A DNA stretch of 47,063 nt from Russula earlei (taxonomy: Eukaryota > Basidiomycota > Agaricomycetes > Russulales > Russulaceae): contig JAGFNK010000414.1 in NCBI GenBank assembly GCA_025769875.1, forward strand, positions 1 to 47,063, written 5' to 3'. The notes under the pieces were generated by a model that saw only the letters and a list, made by a program, of their open reading frames with translations, ran no database searches and had not been told where the DNA came from. The position numbers were made by a program, and so were the translations under genes. Each line of letters opens with the position of its first letter. Position 1 is the stretch's first letter. Of this stretch, positions 31,931-43,001 are shown piece by piece.

Positions 31931-34900
31931 GCGGCAAAGTCAAAATTGACGCCCAGTGTTGACCCCGTTCTGGAAACCCAAGCGGAAGTAGGGGACGCCT
32001 CCGTATCCTGCTCTGTCACTTTTCATATCAGCTGAAAAGGTGCAGTCTTCTCGTGGTCCGGTGCCTCGTGTCCCTAATTTCCGAGTCTCTCGACACCTTC
32101 ACAGCAACAACTGGAACTGGCAAAATACAATGCACCGGCAATCTTTCAAAGTCGTAAGGCGCAAGATGTCCTTTGTCGCCGTCGCGCATCCTCCTGACTC
32201 ATCTTTTTTTTTTTCTCCGAGCGGGAAAGAGATACAAGCGTATTCTGAGCCACTGTGTGCTCCGCATCACATCACTCTTTTGCCTGCTTAAGGTCACACG
32301 TATGTCGCCAACTGACACCAAGAGTTGTACCTTCCTCGGACGATATTGTCACGGTGACGGTGACTTCGTCTCCGTTGGTCTAGCTTCTCATTGACAAGAA
32401 ACGGCGTCGCGCGTTGGGGACGGGACATCTCCCCGGGCACGCACACGCATATCGGAGGCTACTAGACAAAAGCCGATCGATCATCCGACGAACCTGATAT
32501 ATTGCTTGCTAGTATCCCACCTCTCTGGATGCCTCCGACGGAGGAACTGCGGATGTATTGATCCCAAGTGAAACAATCGGAGTGGTACAATAAAGACATC
32601 CAGATCGACTTTTCTTCTCCTGGTTAACTTTGTACTCGTGATGTCATCAACTTTCGAGAAGGACGCTAGTGGGGCATCCATGCAAGAATTTTGGGCTTCG
32701 CCCGCTCGTTCACGGTAAGCCAGCTTTCCCCCTTTTCGTATCTTTGCAGGCGGCGCTTCGATCGTGGGTATCCGATCGCTTCGTTCATCCGACGGCGGCG
32801 CATGAAACACTTCGAAATGAATCAGCAGGTTATCACAGCCGTCGGCAATGAGAAGGCCCTCGTCCCGAAGGACGAGGTTATTAATTCCTATTGTCTCTTT
32901 ATGTGTGAGAGGATCTTGCGCTTTTTTTCGCAGATACGCGAGAACCTCGGGGCCCCATTTTCCTTTTGTCCATCACCAATCCCTTGACATCGGCAGGCAG
33001 TCTGTTATGTTATTTTCGAGGAGACGAGTTGGTCGAGTTGAGGGCCGGGAACACTAGTGCCGGCAGGGTGCGTCTCTACCCCCACCGAAAGGTAGTATCT
33101 GTGTGCAAGTCTTAGCACTTGCCCACGCGCAGTCCTGGACGTTCCCGACTCGACTCTGACCTTCCGCTCCATTCGGTTCAAAAAAATGTGTGAGCAATGC
33201 AGAAGGGAGGTACCACGCAGGCATCAGCGATACACTCTCTGGTCAGGTCAAGCATCCAACACAGGGCAACCCCCAAGCTCAGCGAGGTGGACGTGAAGAA
33301 GATAGGAACGCTCACCGGGCAGGGTATCGCGATTCGATGAAACATGAAGCGTGTTGATTCTCGTCTTCCGAGATCGGGCAGCAACTTGTCTCGGAGTGAG
33401 TTATACGTACAAACTATCGCTGCCCACCTGACTTCCGCAATTGAGGATCGAAAAGAGTCGAATCGCGATTGGTCACCTCAACAACTCCAACTCCATCAGC
33501 ACCACAGCCTCATGCCCCTATCTGCTATCATGGGTGTGCGCTGCGACATCGAAACCCTATAATACCGCAGTTGTAGGTACCAGTGGCGCGGGTCATCCTA
33601 GGCCCGTTCAATTCGACCACTCTCACGCAGACTTCCAGATATAGGTACAGATACGTAGGTTGTTCAGGAGTATGTTGTTGAATACGGTGCCAACGGGGTC
33701 AGATTGTCTCGTGAATGGCACGTTTTGCTGACCAGCTGTAACCGAAACGAATAGGAATGTTCATCGTTGCTCTGAGGGCTATCTACATTGTAGGACTCTT
33801 TCGTCAGATACTGTTATCAGCGAACGAATGGTTAAAGACAATACGCGGATTGTCTTTGTCTGTATGAGTAACGCAGACTCCCAGACTAGATAAGACATGA
33901 CATGATATATACCCACCGTCGCGTCGTTCCTCTCCTTCCTCTTCCAGAGGCTGCCCTAGGACGAAATCTCAGATGTCAGATAGGAGTCTTCCGAAGTCGG
34001 TGAGTGCTTTTTGCACAGGCGTTTGCACCACTACTATCGGGTTGATGGAAGATCACTGGCAAGGTAACACTCTGACTACTGTCAATGATCGCAAAACCGA
34101 CCCTTCTCAAACGTAATAAGCGAACCACGGAGAGGTCAGCTCCGCCACTTGCTATGAAGCAATGTTGTGCATCGACGGGGACTTGAGACACGATTAGGCG
34201 CTTGGTAGCGCAAACGCTCTATCCGCATCCACGTTTCTAGTTTGGGTTCGTTCGTTGAGAGACCACACGCCCGGTGGCCCCATCCTCGGAACGGGCCGTT
34301 GACACGCGCGCCGGCACGCCCATTTCGGGAACGCCGCTTGTGATTTCAGGAGGCACAAGTGGCAGTGGCAAAGGTTTGATTCCACCCCTCGTGAGAACGA
34401 AGACGAAGACGTTAGTTAATCCTGGCGTCGAAAAGGGGCTGGTCCCTCGCGCGCTTTCGCTCGACTGCGGTGCAAGAGGCAGACAGTCAGTCAGTGGCGG
34501 GTACGAACAGCGCTCATGCTCACAAATACTTCCCTATGTCGAAATAGAGTTGACGGTAGTGCAGATAAGGCGGCCCCGCTTCTATCACTGGCGGTATTTA
34601 TGAACGTATCATCACATGCCAAATGGCTATTTCTCCAAGTCTCCACAACATTGCACGCCGCTTGGCAAGTGATATGGCCCGATCCCGTCATAGACGTCAA
34701 CGGCTATCCACGACCGCACGCTCTGCGCGGGCCGAGATCAAGTGGTGGAGACGAGAAGCTTCATCCGTCGCAGCATAGGGAACTCCGGTCGCAACGCACC
34801 TCACATACCTCTTCGTGTGATTTCTCGGCATATTCATACTCACCAAGCGCCATCTATCTGGGCGGTTCGAGACCGTGGTGGACTATGCGTAGTGAGATGT

Positions 34901-36202
34901 GGGATAGGATAGGCCATGTATCAAGGGGTGCCAGTGGGGTGCCCCGCAATATGGTAGTTGGTATCTTGGAGTGGAGATAAGACTTGCAAGGGGTAAAACG
35001 GTGGAGCCCCGGGGGCGAGGGGAGCGTTACGGCGGGCGGCTTGTTAATGTTAGAGCGTTAGCAGGGGATGGGAACAGCACACACACACACATCTAGACGA
35101 TGCTGACTGATCGACTGCGAACCTTATTGCCTGCCAGTTGTGAGAATGTTGATCAATGCGTGACGTTACAGAAAAAGTCAGGTCCGAAACCATCCTTAAA
35201 GGCTGCGAGGTCTCGTGCTTTTCCCTTGGAGGTTGTTGGCGCAGAGCTTCTAGCTGCCACGCGGCAATGGATACAAGACATGGATTACCAATTGGGTTCA
35301 ATAATGGTGAAAGGAATGCCGATAAGTGTGACAGAGACGCCGGCAGAGGCGCGCATCTATCGCACGTTGCATCACCGAACCTCGCACGTTTCATGGCCAC
35401 AGCCGCGTCGTTTGGCTGTCGCAGTATAAACGGCTCGGCCGAAGGGTCACATACTACACAGGATGGTCTATGTCCCGCCATCATTGCACCATCTTGCGGT
35501 GCTGTAGCCGGTGGCTTGAAGTGATCTAGGCCGCCTGATCAGGTCATGGGGGAGGAAACGGCTAAAGCCGGGAGTGGTGCGCCAGAGGGGTGGGAAGGTC
35601 AGGAGGTATACGGCAATGATCGTCAAAAAGGTGGGGGCAGAATGGGACATGAGGAAATGGAGGGACGGATGGAACCAAGGTCCATGAGGGGGCTGGAACT
35701 ATACGCATTTACGGAATGAGAACCGTTGGACCGGGCAAGAGCCCGCAGAGGGAGGGTGAACCTCAACTCAAGGTGATGCCGGCATCACTGACGATGGAGT
35801 GTAGGCCGTTTCCCCGTTGTTATCAGTTGTGTTATGTCGTAGTGGTAGGTACAAAACGGCCTTGTGGTGGGTGGGAAATGCAAGCGGGGCCGAAAACGAC
35901 GAGGGGGATCGTGATGATGAAAATAGCAGAGTGAGATCTGGGGTGCCCGCCGACCTGCGGAGCCAGAGTGTCGGGCTGAGAAGGCGATAAGGGTAGAGAG
36001 ATTCAATCATCATGCGGTCACGGGGCCACCGTGCCAGAAGTGCTCCCGCCCCCGCCCCCTCGACCTTCCCCCCCACTTCTTGCTAACTAACGGACTTGGA
36101 AACAATAATTACGTCTCAGGGACGGGGGAGGGAGGAACCTACAAACGAGGTATGCGACGCTAATGAAGGCCGGTAGTCAGCAGTTGCGCGATCGAAGGGT
36201 TG
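31931..36202. other. 4.3 kb without a recognised gene
   Basis: I examined both strands and found no family signature and no convincing exon chain. Open frames are short (under about 155 residues). Candidates that could repay a search are the minus strand at 32810-32481, the minus strand at 35650-35468 (start MSHSAPTFLTIIAVYLLTFP, signal-anchor-like), the minus strand at 35484-35050, and the plus strand at 34516-34980. The last 600 bp are G-rich and lead into the PPS1 promoter. Confidence 0.45.
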
Positions 36203-36210
36203 TATATAAT
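36203..36210 (+). promoter_or_regulatory. TATA box of PPS1
   Basis: TATATAAT lies about 100 bp upstream of the PPS1 start codon, a usual distance for a fungal TATA-type promoter. It is identified from sequence and position only. Confidence 0.5.
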
Positions 36211-36308
36211 TTGATAAGACCTGAATGCGGCTTCAATCTCAGATGTAAACCTACGGCCAAACGTCTCACCTCACTCTAAACCACATAACGAACCACCCAC
36301 GCCCACAC

Positions 36309-39300
36309 TTGTCTTTCCCACAACATCACCCACCACACATGAGCTCTGCACCCGTCCCCGCTACCGATGACGCTGTCATTCATGGTCTCAACTATCCTCC
36401 TGATTTTCTCTCCTCTCTACCCGTGCTTCTTCCCCGTCCTGCCCCACATACACCCATCCGCGCGCTCTCTGCATCCCAGTTTGCGTCCATTCATCGTATC
36501 GCCACTACTTCCCATGCTCCCGACCATGTCCTCTTCCCTTTTCTTCACGGCCTCGAAGGCGACAACGAACAGCAAAACGCTTTTTTCTCCGTCACTTCTG
36601 ACGCCCCCGTAATCCCCCCTCGCTTCCGTGGCCTAATTTGGGTCGCGTGTGAGGAAGACGATACCCCCTCGAGTGACGACGAGTCGGATGTCATCGCCAG
36701 TGACGACTCTGATGACGAGGCTGGGAGTGATGTTGGGGACATGGGTCATTCCTTTGAGCTCGACATGGACATGGACATAGATGCCGACCTCGACCTGGAT
36801 CACAACCATGGACAAGAAGCGCCTGGTTCCCCCCCTTCGACCTCCCCCTCCCCTGCACCTATCGACCCCACCTGTGATGCTCCAGACTCTGACGGTGCAC
36901 CTCATATGCACCCCGTGAAATGCCGTGCTCCCCGCATATATACCAACACGGCACTGGCTCGCGACCGGAGTGCCTCATCGTCGACCAGTTCGTCGTCGTC
37001 GTCCTTCCAATCCCTCAGCATGCCGTCACCGTCCACTCCCGCCACTTCGCTCGATCTCGACTCACCCCCACCTTCATGTATACCTCTCGGGCCACCCTCC
37101 CCCGAGCCGAAGCCTCGTGTCGCCCCTCTCATCGCCTTTGGCTTCAAGCCCCGGGATCTCCTCCAGATCAATTCGGACGGAAATGCGGAGTTCGTCCACT
37201 TGAAAGTCCCAGACGGCATCTCACTGCGCAACTTTGAAATCCAACTGGTACGTTTCCCTCTCTGATGTATCGTCTTTGTCCTCCTTGAGAATCATTGGTT
37301 TCCTGCGCCCCAAAAGGGTCAGGTGACCAGTGTGGGGATTCCCCACGATGACGACCGTTGAGACGGTTCGCCCCTGGTCACCTGTCAACGGTTTTAAGAC
37401 AAGCCAATTTGGGCGATTATTCATTCTTTGCGCCACATCCCAAAATGGAAATAACCGCGCATCCCGCAGAACGTGCGAGGACCGGTTTAGCTGCGGTGGG
37501 GTGTGGAGCAGCGCACCACCCTCTTCTCTTCTTCAACCCAATTTCATCCAATTCGTTTCTGATTTGATATTCCAGCCAATCTATGCAACCCTTTCGGACA
37601 TAGTCGTTCACTCCCGCCGAGGTGCAACCAGGGCTGCCTTTGCTTTGGCCGAAAAATTTAAACAAGCTGTTGAAGCTCGCGCCGCATCCCGAATCCCATA
37701 TCATGTCTTCGTACTTGATGCCACCCCCGCCGAGTTTCGCACAAAGTTGAGCCATCTCCTTGTGGGACCACATACAATCAACCTTGCACAGCGTGAGAAG
37801 GACGAGATGCGCGAGCTGACTCGCGCTAGCGAGATCATCACCATCCATTCACCTGACCAGCATGACAAGCTAGCGGACAACCAACCATGGACTCCTGGCC
37901 TGGGTCAGGTCTTCCTTGGAAATGTCAACGATGTACCATTCTTGCCCGGGGACCCCTCGGGGCGAAATATCGACCTACTTGACAGCTCAGGAAATTCACC
38001 CGCGGATGGTATGGGTTACGATGTCTGTATAGAGTGTCGACTTCGCGCGCCACGACCCACCTTGGGCTTGCTTTTAAGTGCCCAGGAGCACCTCATGGAG
38101 CTCGAGCGGCGTTGGCAGGTTTCTGGTGGAAAAGGCCCGCGCCCCCCGCCAAATGCCGCGGCCATAGTTTACCTTCCATTCCCTTTACTTCCTGTTGCCG
38201 AGGAAATGACGCTGTTCCTGGAATTTCTGGAAACTTTACTGAAGCCCAATAAGCAGCGTGGGTTTGGGCGACCTGCGAAAATACTGGTATGGAGCTCGGA
38301 CGGATATACCGAGAGCAGTGTGCTCGCTCTGTCGTTGATCATGTCGGTCCGTGGAATGACCCTTCCGGAGGCTTATCTCGAGCTCCAGGTGAGCCCATTA
38401 GCCTAAATTTGAACAATTGGAGATTAAAAGATTGTTGATATAGGTGACGAAGAAGCGGAGCTTCTTTGTCTACGAGAGCGATGTTCGGCTGCTGAAGACC
38501 GTTGAGGGCAGGCTGGCACGTGATCGCTATGCTAAGGTGCCTTCCCCTCGTCGTTTCCTCTCCGGACCCGCGCGCACAAATTCCGTTGTCAACTCCAGCG
38601 CAATGTCAGCGTCCTATGATGAGACGGTAAATTCCCCCATAGTATCAATGCGACGGCCACGTGCAAGCACGAGCCCGTTGTTACCCTCGCTTGTGGATGA
38701 TCACCAGGTCTGGTTTGATGATCCGCGCTTCGACGGCAGTTTCCCGAGCCGCGTACTGCCATTCTTGTACCTCGGAAACCTGTGAGTACCCACTTTGCGT
38801 CCGTTTGACAATTTTTTAAATCAGATTGACCACGCAGAAATCACGCAGCGAATGTGTACATGCTCCACGCTCTCGGTATTACGCATGTCGTCTCAGTCGG
38901 GGAATGTGCACTCATTCCTCCTGATTCTTCTACCGGAACGGCGTCCACACCCAGCGCAGCAAAAACCCCTAGCTCCGTTGTGATGAATGGATGCTCAGAA
39001 CGACGCGGCAGCCTGTACATCGAGGAGCGCGAAGGTCGCATCAAGGTTCTCGATATAAAGGGGGTATGTGACGATGGCATTGATACCCTCGAGCCGCAAC
39101 TGGCCCCAATCTGTGAATGGATCGACCGGGCGCGTGAGCAAGGTGGCAAAGTACTCGTGCATTGTCGCGTAGGCGTGTCTCGCAGCGCGACTGTCACCAT
39201 CGCATACGTCATGAAATACCTCGGGATTTCTCTTGTCGAGGCATACCTTATCGTACGCTCACGTCGCCTGAGCGTATTGATCCAGCCAAATATGCGCTTA

Positions 39301-39453
39301 TTATATAATCTCTGTGGTTGGGAAGTGAAGCTCGCGCATGACCGTGCTGCGGGTGACACAGAACGTCTGCGCACGGAACTCGCGCGTTGTGTTAACTGGC
39401 CTTACCTCGCGCGCGAGGTGCATCTCCTCAACGAGAAGTACTTACATATTTGA
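36309..39453 (+). CDS. PPS1-like dual-specificity protein phosphatase, four exons
   Basis: Exons are 36309-37247, 37576-38388, 38444-38781 and 38838-39453, all with GT-AG introns and consistent phases, giving 901 aa (yeast Pps1 is about 800). Residues 110-160 are very acidic (EEDD, SDDESD, DMDMDIDADLDLD). The middle part (from PIYATLSDIVVHSRRG at residue 314) is the conserved region of fungal PPS1 proteins. The catalytic domain is in exon 4: LYLGNL and GITHVVSVGE, then CDDG with the likely general acid Asp775 or Asp776, then VHCRVGVSRSA with nucleophile Cys806 and Arg812 (CX5R). The enzyme removes phosphate from Tyr, Ser or Thr residues; in yeast it acts in the cell cycle. The frame is intact throughout. 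Intron 1 is unusually long (328 nt). Confidence 0.93.
37320..37384 (+). other. predicted three-way-junction fold in PPS1 intron 1
   Basis: CAGGTGACCAG (37320-37330) pairs perfectly with CTGGTCACCTG (37374-37384). Between them are two further hairpins: GTGGGG with CCCCAC (37332-37337 and 37341-37346, loop ATT) and ACCGT with ACGGT (37354-37358 and 37363-37367, loop TGAG). It may be a structured intronic RNA or a tiny palindromic insertion. Confidence 0.6.
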
Positions 39454-40029
39454 GGCGCTCATCAAAAACCATTGCTGATGGTCTCTCCGTTTTCCACTGC
39501 TGCCGTTTGCTCTATGTTTCGCTGTATGTTTCCTTTGCCTCGACCCCGCTCCCCCGATACTTGTACCATGCGTTTAGTGTTCCTACCATCATCAGCATCA
39601 TCTCTGCATACACCCGCATTCACGCTGCACAAATACACCCGCTACCCCCAACGTACCTCTTACTCCTATAGTCTCCGGACACGCGCACATAATCACGCAC
39701 TCCCTCTACTTGTCAGTCGCACACTGATCGCTTCCGTACCTCGTTGACCTTGTATGATGTTGGCTGACGGTTTACGTCTACTTATTATGTACTTTGTCTT
39801 ATTGACTGTACAGCATTTGTGATTATGCATACCGAGCCGGATAAATGGCGGTTGTGGTGTTCTAATGTGGTCTGCCAGTGGCTTAAGCGTGGCAGCCAAA
39901 CAGGTCCCCCAGGTACCTCGAGCAGATGACTATTCTGGGTTGGTGGTAAACCAACTGATACTTGTATGCGAGCACCCTTTGGAACCCGAGCCATTGTCCA
40001 ATACTACACCCAGCTCCGCGCAGAAAACG
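39454..40029. other. intergenic region between PPS1 and PLPBP
   Basis: No gene is seen. It holds the PPS1 3' untranslated region and the promoter of the next gene. The plus-strand frame that ends in PLPBP runs open back to about 39865, but the sequence upstream of 40030 does not resemble the family and is taken as untranslated. Confidence 0.6.
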
Positions 40030-41020
40030 ATGAGTACCACGTCATCACCTCTTATCACTTCTGTACCCCTCCCTTCGCCCGAACGCACCGCGGAGCTGCA
40101 CACGTCCCTCAGCGAGATCCGCGCTCGGATGGCTGCAGCCGCTGCACCCAGCTCATCAGGACGCTCGCCCACTCTCGTGGCTGTATCCAAATACAAACCA
40201 GCGGTCGGACGTGCGCGCATGTTACGATGCGGGACAGCGCGACTTTGGCGAGAACTACGCGCAGGAGCTCGTCGAGAAGGCTGCCGTGCTGCCCCGCGAC
40301 GTGCGGTGGCACTTCATCGGCACGGTGCAGTCGAACAAGGCCAAAGCACTCGCAAGTACGTATCCTATCCCCTTCCCGGTTCTTTTTTTTTTCTTTTTTT
40401 TTTTTTGGCGTTGACGACGACGACGACGTGGTGGTGGTGGTGGCGGCGGCGGCGGCGGGCGGTGATGTGTGTGCGGGTCGGGGAACCAGGCATCGAAAAT
40501 TTGTACGCCGTGCAGACCCTCGCGAGCGCCAAAGTCGCGGACGCGCTCAATCGGCATCGTCAGGCGGACCACGCGCCCCTCCGCGTGCTCATACAGCTCA
40601 ACACGTCGGCGGAGGAGGCGAAGGGCGGGATCGACGCGGGCGCGGGAGGAACAGCTCGCGCGGCTCGCCACGCACGTCGTGCGCGCGTGTCCGCGTCTGC
40701 GCCTCGTCGGGCTCATGACGATCGGCGCGGCGGGAGGCGGAGAGGAGGACTTTGCGAAGCTGAGGGGGGCGAGGGATCGGCTTGCGCGCGTGCTGCCGGA
40801 CGATGGCGTTTGGGGCGAGGGCGAGGGCGAGGGCGCAGGTGTGGATGCAGATGCGGAGCAGAGGGAGGGCGGGCGTGGGGGAAGGTTGTTGTTGAGCATG
40901 GGCATGTCGGATGATTTTGAACTGGCCTTGAACGCAGGCGCAGATATAGTACGCGTTGGGACGGGAATCTTTGGCTCGCGGTCGCCGAAGAAGGGCGGGC
41001 CACCTACTGAAAAGCCTTAG
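40030..41020 (+). CDS. PLP homeostasis protein (YggS/PROSC/Ybl036c family)
   Basis: Exons are 40030-40355 and 40490-41020, with a GT-AG intron whose junction restores KALAS-IENLYAV. The family binds pyridoxal phosphate on a TIM-barrel fold and keeps cellular PLP in balance. Visible motifs are LVAVSKYKPA with PLP lysine Lys54, GQRDFGENYAQELVEKA, VRWHFIGTVQSNKAKALA, VGLMTIGA, LSMGMSDDFELAL and VRVGTGIFG, in the usual order. Length is about 284 aa once two frame breaks are allowed for. One is an extra base near 40203, between SKYKPA and DVRACYDAG. The other is near 40644, between KGGIDA and REEQLARLA. No codons are lost around either break. That points to sequencing indels rather than decay. An acidic-glycine insertion (EGEGEGAG) precedes the MGMSDD motif. 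Confidence 0.88.
40380..40460 (+). repeat. microsatellite cluster in the PLPBP intron
   Basis: The intron holds a T-rich tract (40381-40406) followed by GAC, GTG and GCG triplet runs up to about 40460. The cluster makes up most of the 134-nt intron. Confidence 0.9.
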
Positions 41021-41261
41021 AACTCAGACATATAATACAAGTGGATACAAAGTGGGTACGTGTTTTCTGTATCCCGCACAAGTGGACGAGCGGGACGGGA
41101 CGTTTCACTCGGATGCAGTACAGTAGTGCCAAAGTACATGTCAGTCAGCGTGTATCGTGTGCAATAGCGCGGGCACGATGGATGACCACCCTTTGATGTC
41201 TTTGTCTGATACTTTGCTATCATGCATTGTACATAGGAAAAAGAATCTTTGAATGCGGGTA

Positions 41262-41266
41262 AAAAG
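41262..41266 (-). terminator. Pol III terminator of tRNA-Phe
   Basis: On the minus strand a run of five T lies two bases after the end of the mature tRNA, the normal RNA polymerase III stop signal. Confidence 0.8.
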
Positions 41267-41268
41267 TT

Positions 41269-41351
41269 TGCCAGGACCGTGGATTGAACACGGGACCTCC
41301 AGAACGCAGTATGGCTTCAGTCTGTTGCTCTCCCAGCTGAGCTACCCCGGC
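41269..41351 (-). tRNA. tRNA-Phe (GAA) with a 10-nt intron
   Basis: The minus strand folds as a full tRNA. The acceptor is GCCGGGG with TCCTGGC (two G-U pairs), the D-arm GCTC/GAGC, the anticodon loop CTGAAGT with GAA, the T-arm CCGTG/CACGG with loop TTCAATC, and the discriminator is A. A 10-nt intron (41305-41314) sits right after position 37, the canonical place for eukaryotic tRNA introns. The top pair of the anticodon stem (A27-G43) is mismatched. It supplies phenylalanine for UUY codons. CCA is not encoded, as expected in eukaryotes. Confidence 0.95.
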
Positions 41352-43001
41352 ACATCAAAAAGTTATGTTGGTCACAATTTCATTGCTGTCAGTTTGGCTC
41401 ATTGGCGCGGTACTGGGATGCCCCCAACTCTCCCCAGGCTCTCTGTTGTGTGTACGCCTTGTTGATGGCCGCGAGTTCTCTCTCGTTTCCCCACTCTCGT
41501 GCTTGGTATTCGGTTTGTCCCCAGCGTACCGTGGGACTATCGCAATAGCCGAACCCACGCCGCTTTTCTTCGTGTAACAACAAGAGCGAAATCTCTCACA
41601 CGCCATGACATGAAATGCGTTTTGATGTGGTTGCAGTCTGTTTATCGTTAATGACTTTTCTTCTCGAAAGTTTGCCTGCATACCTCTGTCTAGCCATTGC
41701 TTGATAAGGAGACATCAATGTTTCGTCTCGCACGACCCGCTGACCCTTAGAGAGACCCTACCCTTTGGCCTTCTCGTTATCACAGGCGTTCGCCATTTCT
41801 GTGGAGCCCCTGGGCGTGTTCTCCCATATGCGCCTGGCTTGCGAAAGCTTAGACAACATTTAGGTGTCCCCACAACCGAGTGGGTGAGTGAAGCGCTTTA
41901 TCCCATGTTTCGAGAATCATGTTACTTATCACGTTGCAGGGGTCTTATTGTCTTATCGAGGTAATGTCGACTCGTTGACATATCACCGTGTCACATGTTC
42001 ACTTCTGAGAGATGGAGATGACCCTACACAGTCCTCCCGCCACTGGCATGCGACACTTCTGATGATCCTTGCTCGTTACCTCAATCGTCAATTCTTCCCC
42101 TGCTCCATAATATATCGGAGGCCGCTCGTATCCGTGGAATGACCGAGCACGGTACGGGTCGGTGACGAATTCGCGTGCCCTTCGTCTGATAACCCGAAGA
42201 CATGGCGGTCACGGAGATGAGAACAAGCCCTTCAAGGTCACCACGCACACAGCTTCATTTCGCGCTGAAAACGTAAGTTTGGCCCACAGAAGACACACAT
42301 TCCCCGTTCAACGCCATTTGTAGCAAGTCGAGCTCCGACCATAGCAAGGTGACGAGTTCGACGTGGGAGCCTGGGTACCTCGGACGTTGTACTCATTGTC
42401 AACATTCCTGCCTTCGTAGCCGGACTCACAACGACCCATTTCCTGAACAACCCCTCCATCTATAACAGGCGATTCAACTTCGGGCTGTTGATCTCTTCTC
42501 TTGACTTTCTAGGTTCAACTGGTCCAAATCTCGCCTTTTATGGGCATTCCGATAGGTTCTGAGCCTCTCTATAACCCCATCAGGGTCCTCCGTGATTGTG
42601 GTGTCTTCAACCATCAGCGCAAAAATTCCCTTCGGCCGAATCTCCGCCACTACCCCGGTCAGAACTTGGGCCCTGCCATTCATCACCCTCTGAGAATGAT
42701 TAAAGCGAACGGCCTCAACTCGAAGCCGCAGGGGGGAATGTATTCATCATACCAATCTAGGGCGGCAGATGCCGCGTGATTCAAATCTCCAATGCGATGA
42801 GAAGAGTGGTATATCCGATAGCCAACCCCACTTAACATGCCGTCCCTTCGTGGCAGGCTCACACCACCAACGTTTTCCCCTCATTTTTATCACTTACTTC
42901 AACCCTCTCCAGTCTTCATGAATGTGTTTCTACCCTACCCCCTTCCTTCCCCTCAGAGGCTGAGGCATCACCCTCTGTATTGCTAACGTTATTTTTGCCT
43001 G
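41352..43001. other. 1.65 kb without a recognised gene
   Basis: I see no family signature. Frames on both strands are short. A minus-strand frame at 42686-42474 (MVEDTTITEDPDGVIERLRT) looks somewhat protein-like but has no supporting neighbours. The right end is presumably the promoter of the next gene. Confidence 0.5.

Noticed and set aside
34350..34385. Walker-A-like peptide GGTSGSGKG on the plus strand
   Set aside because: It stands alone in a short frame with no other nucleotide-binding motif, so chance is more likely.
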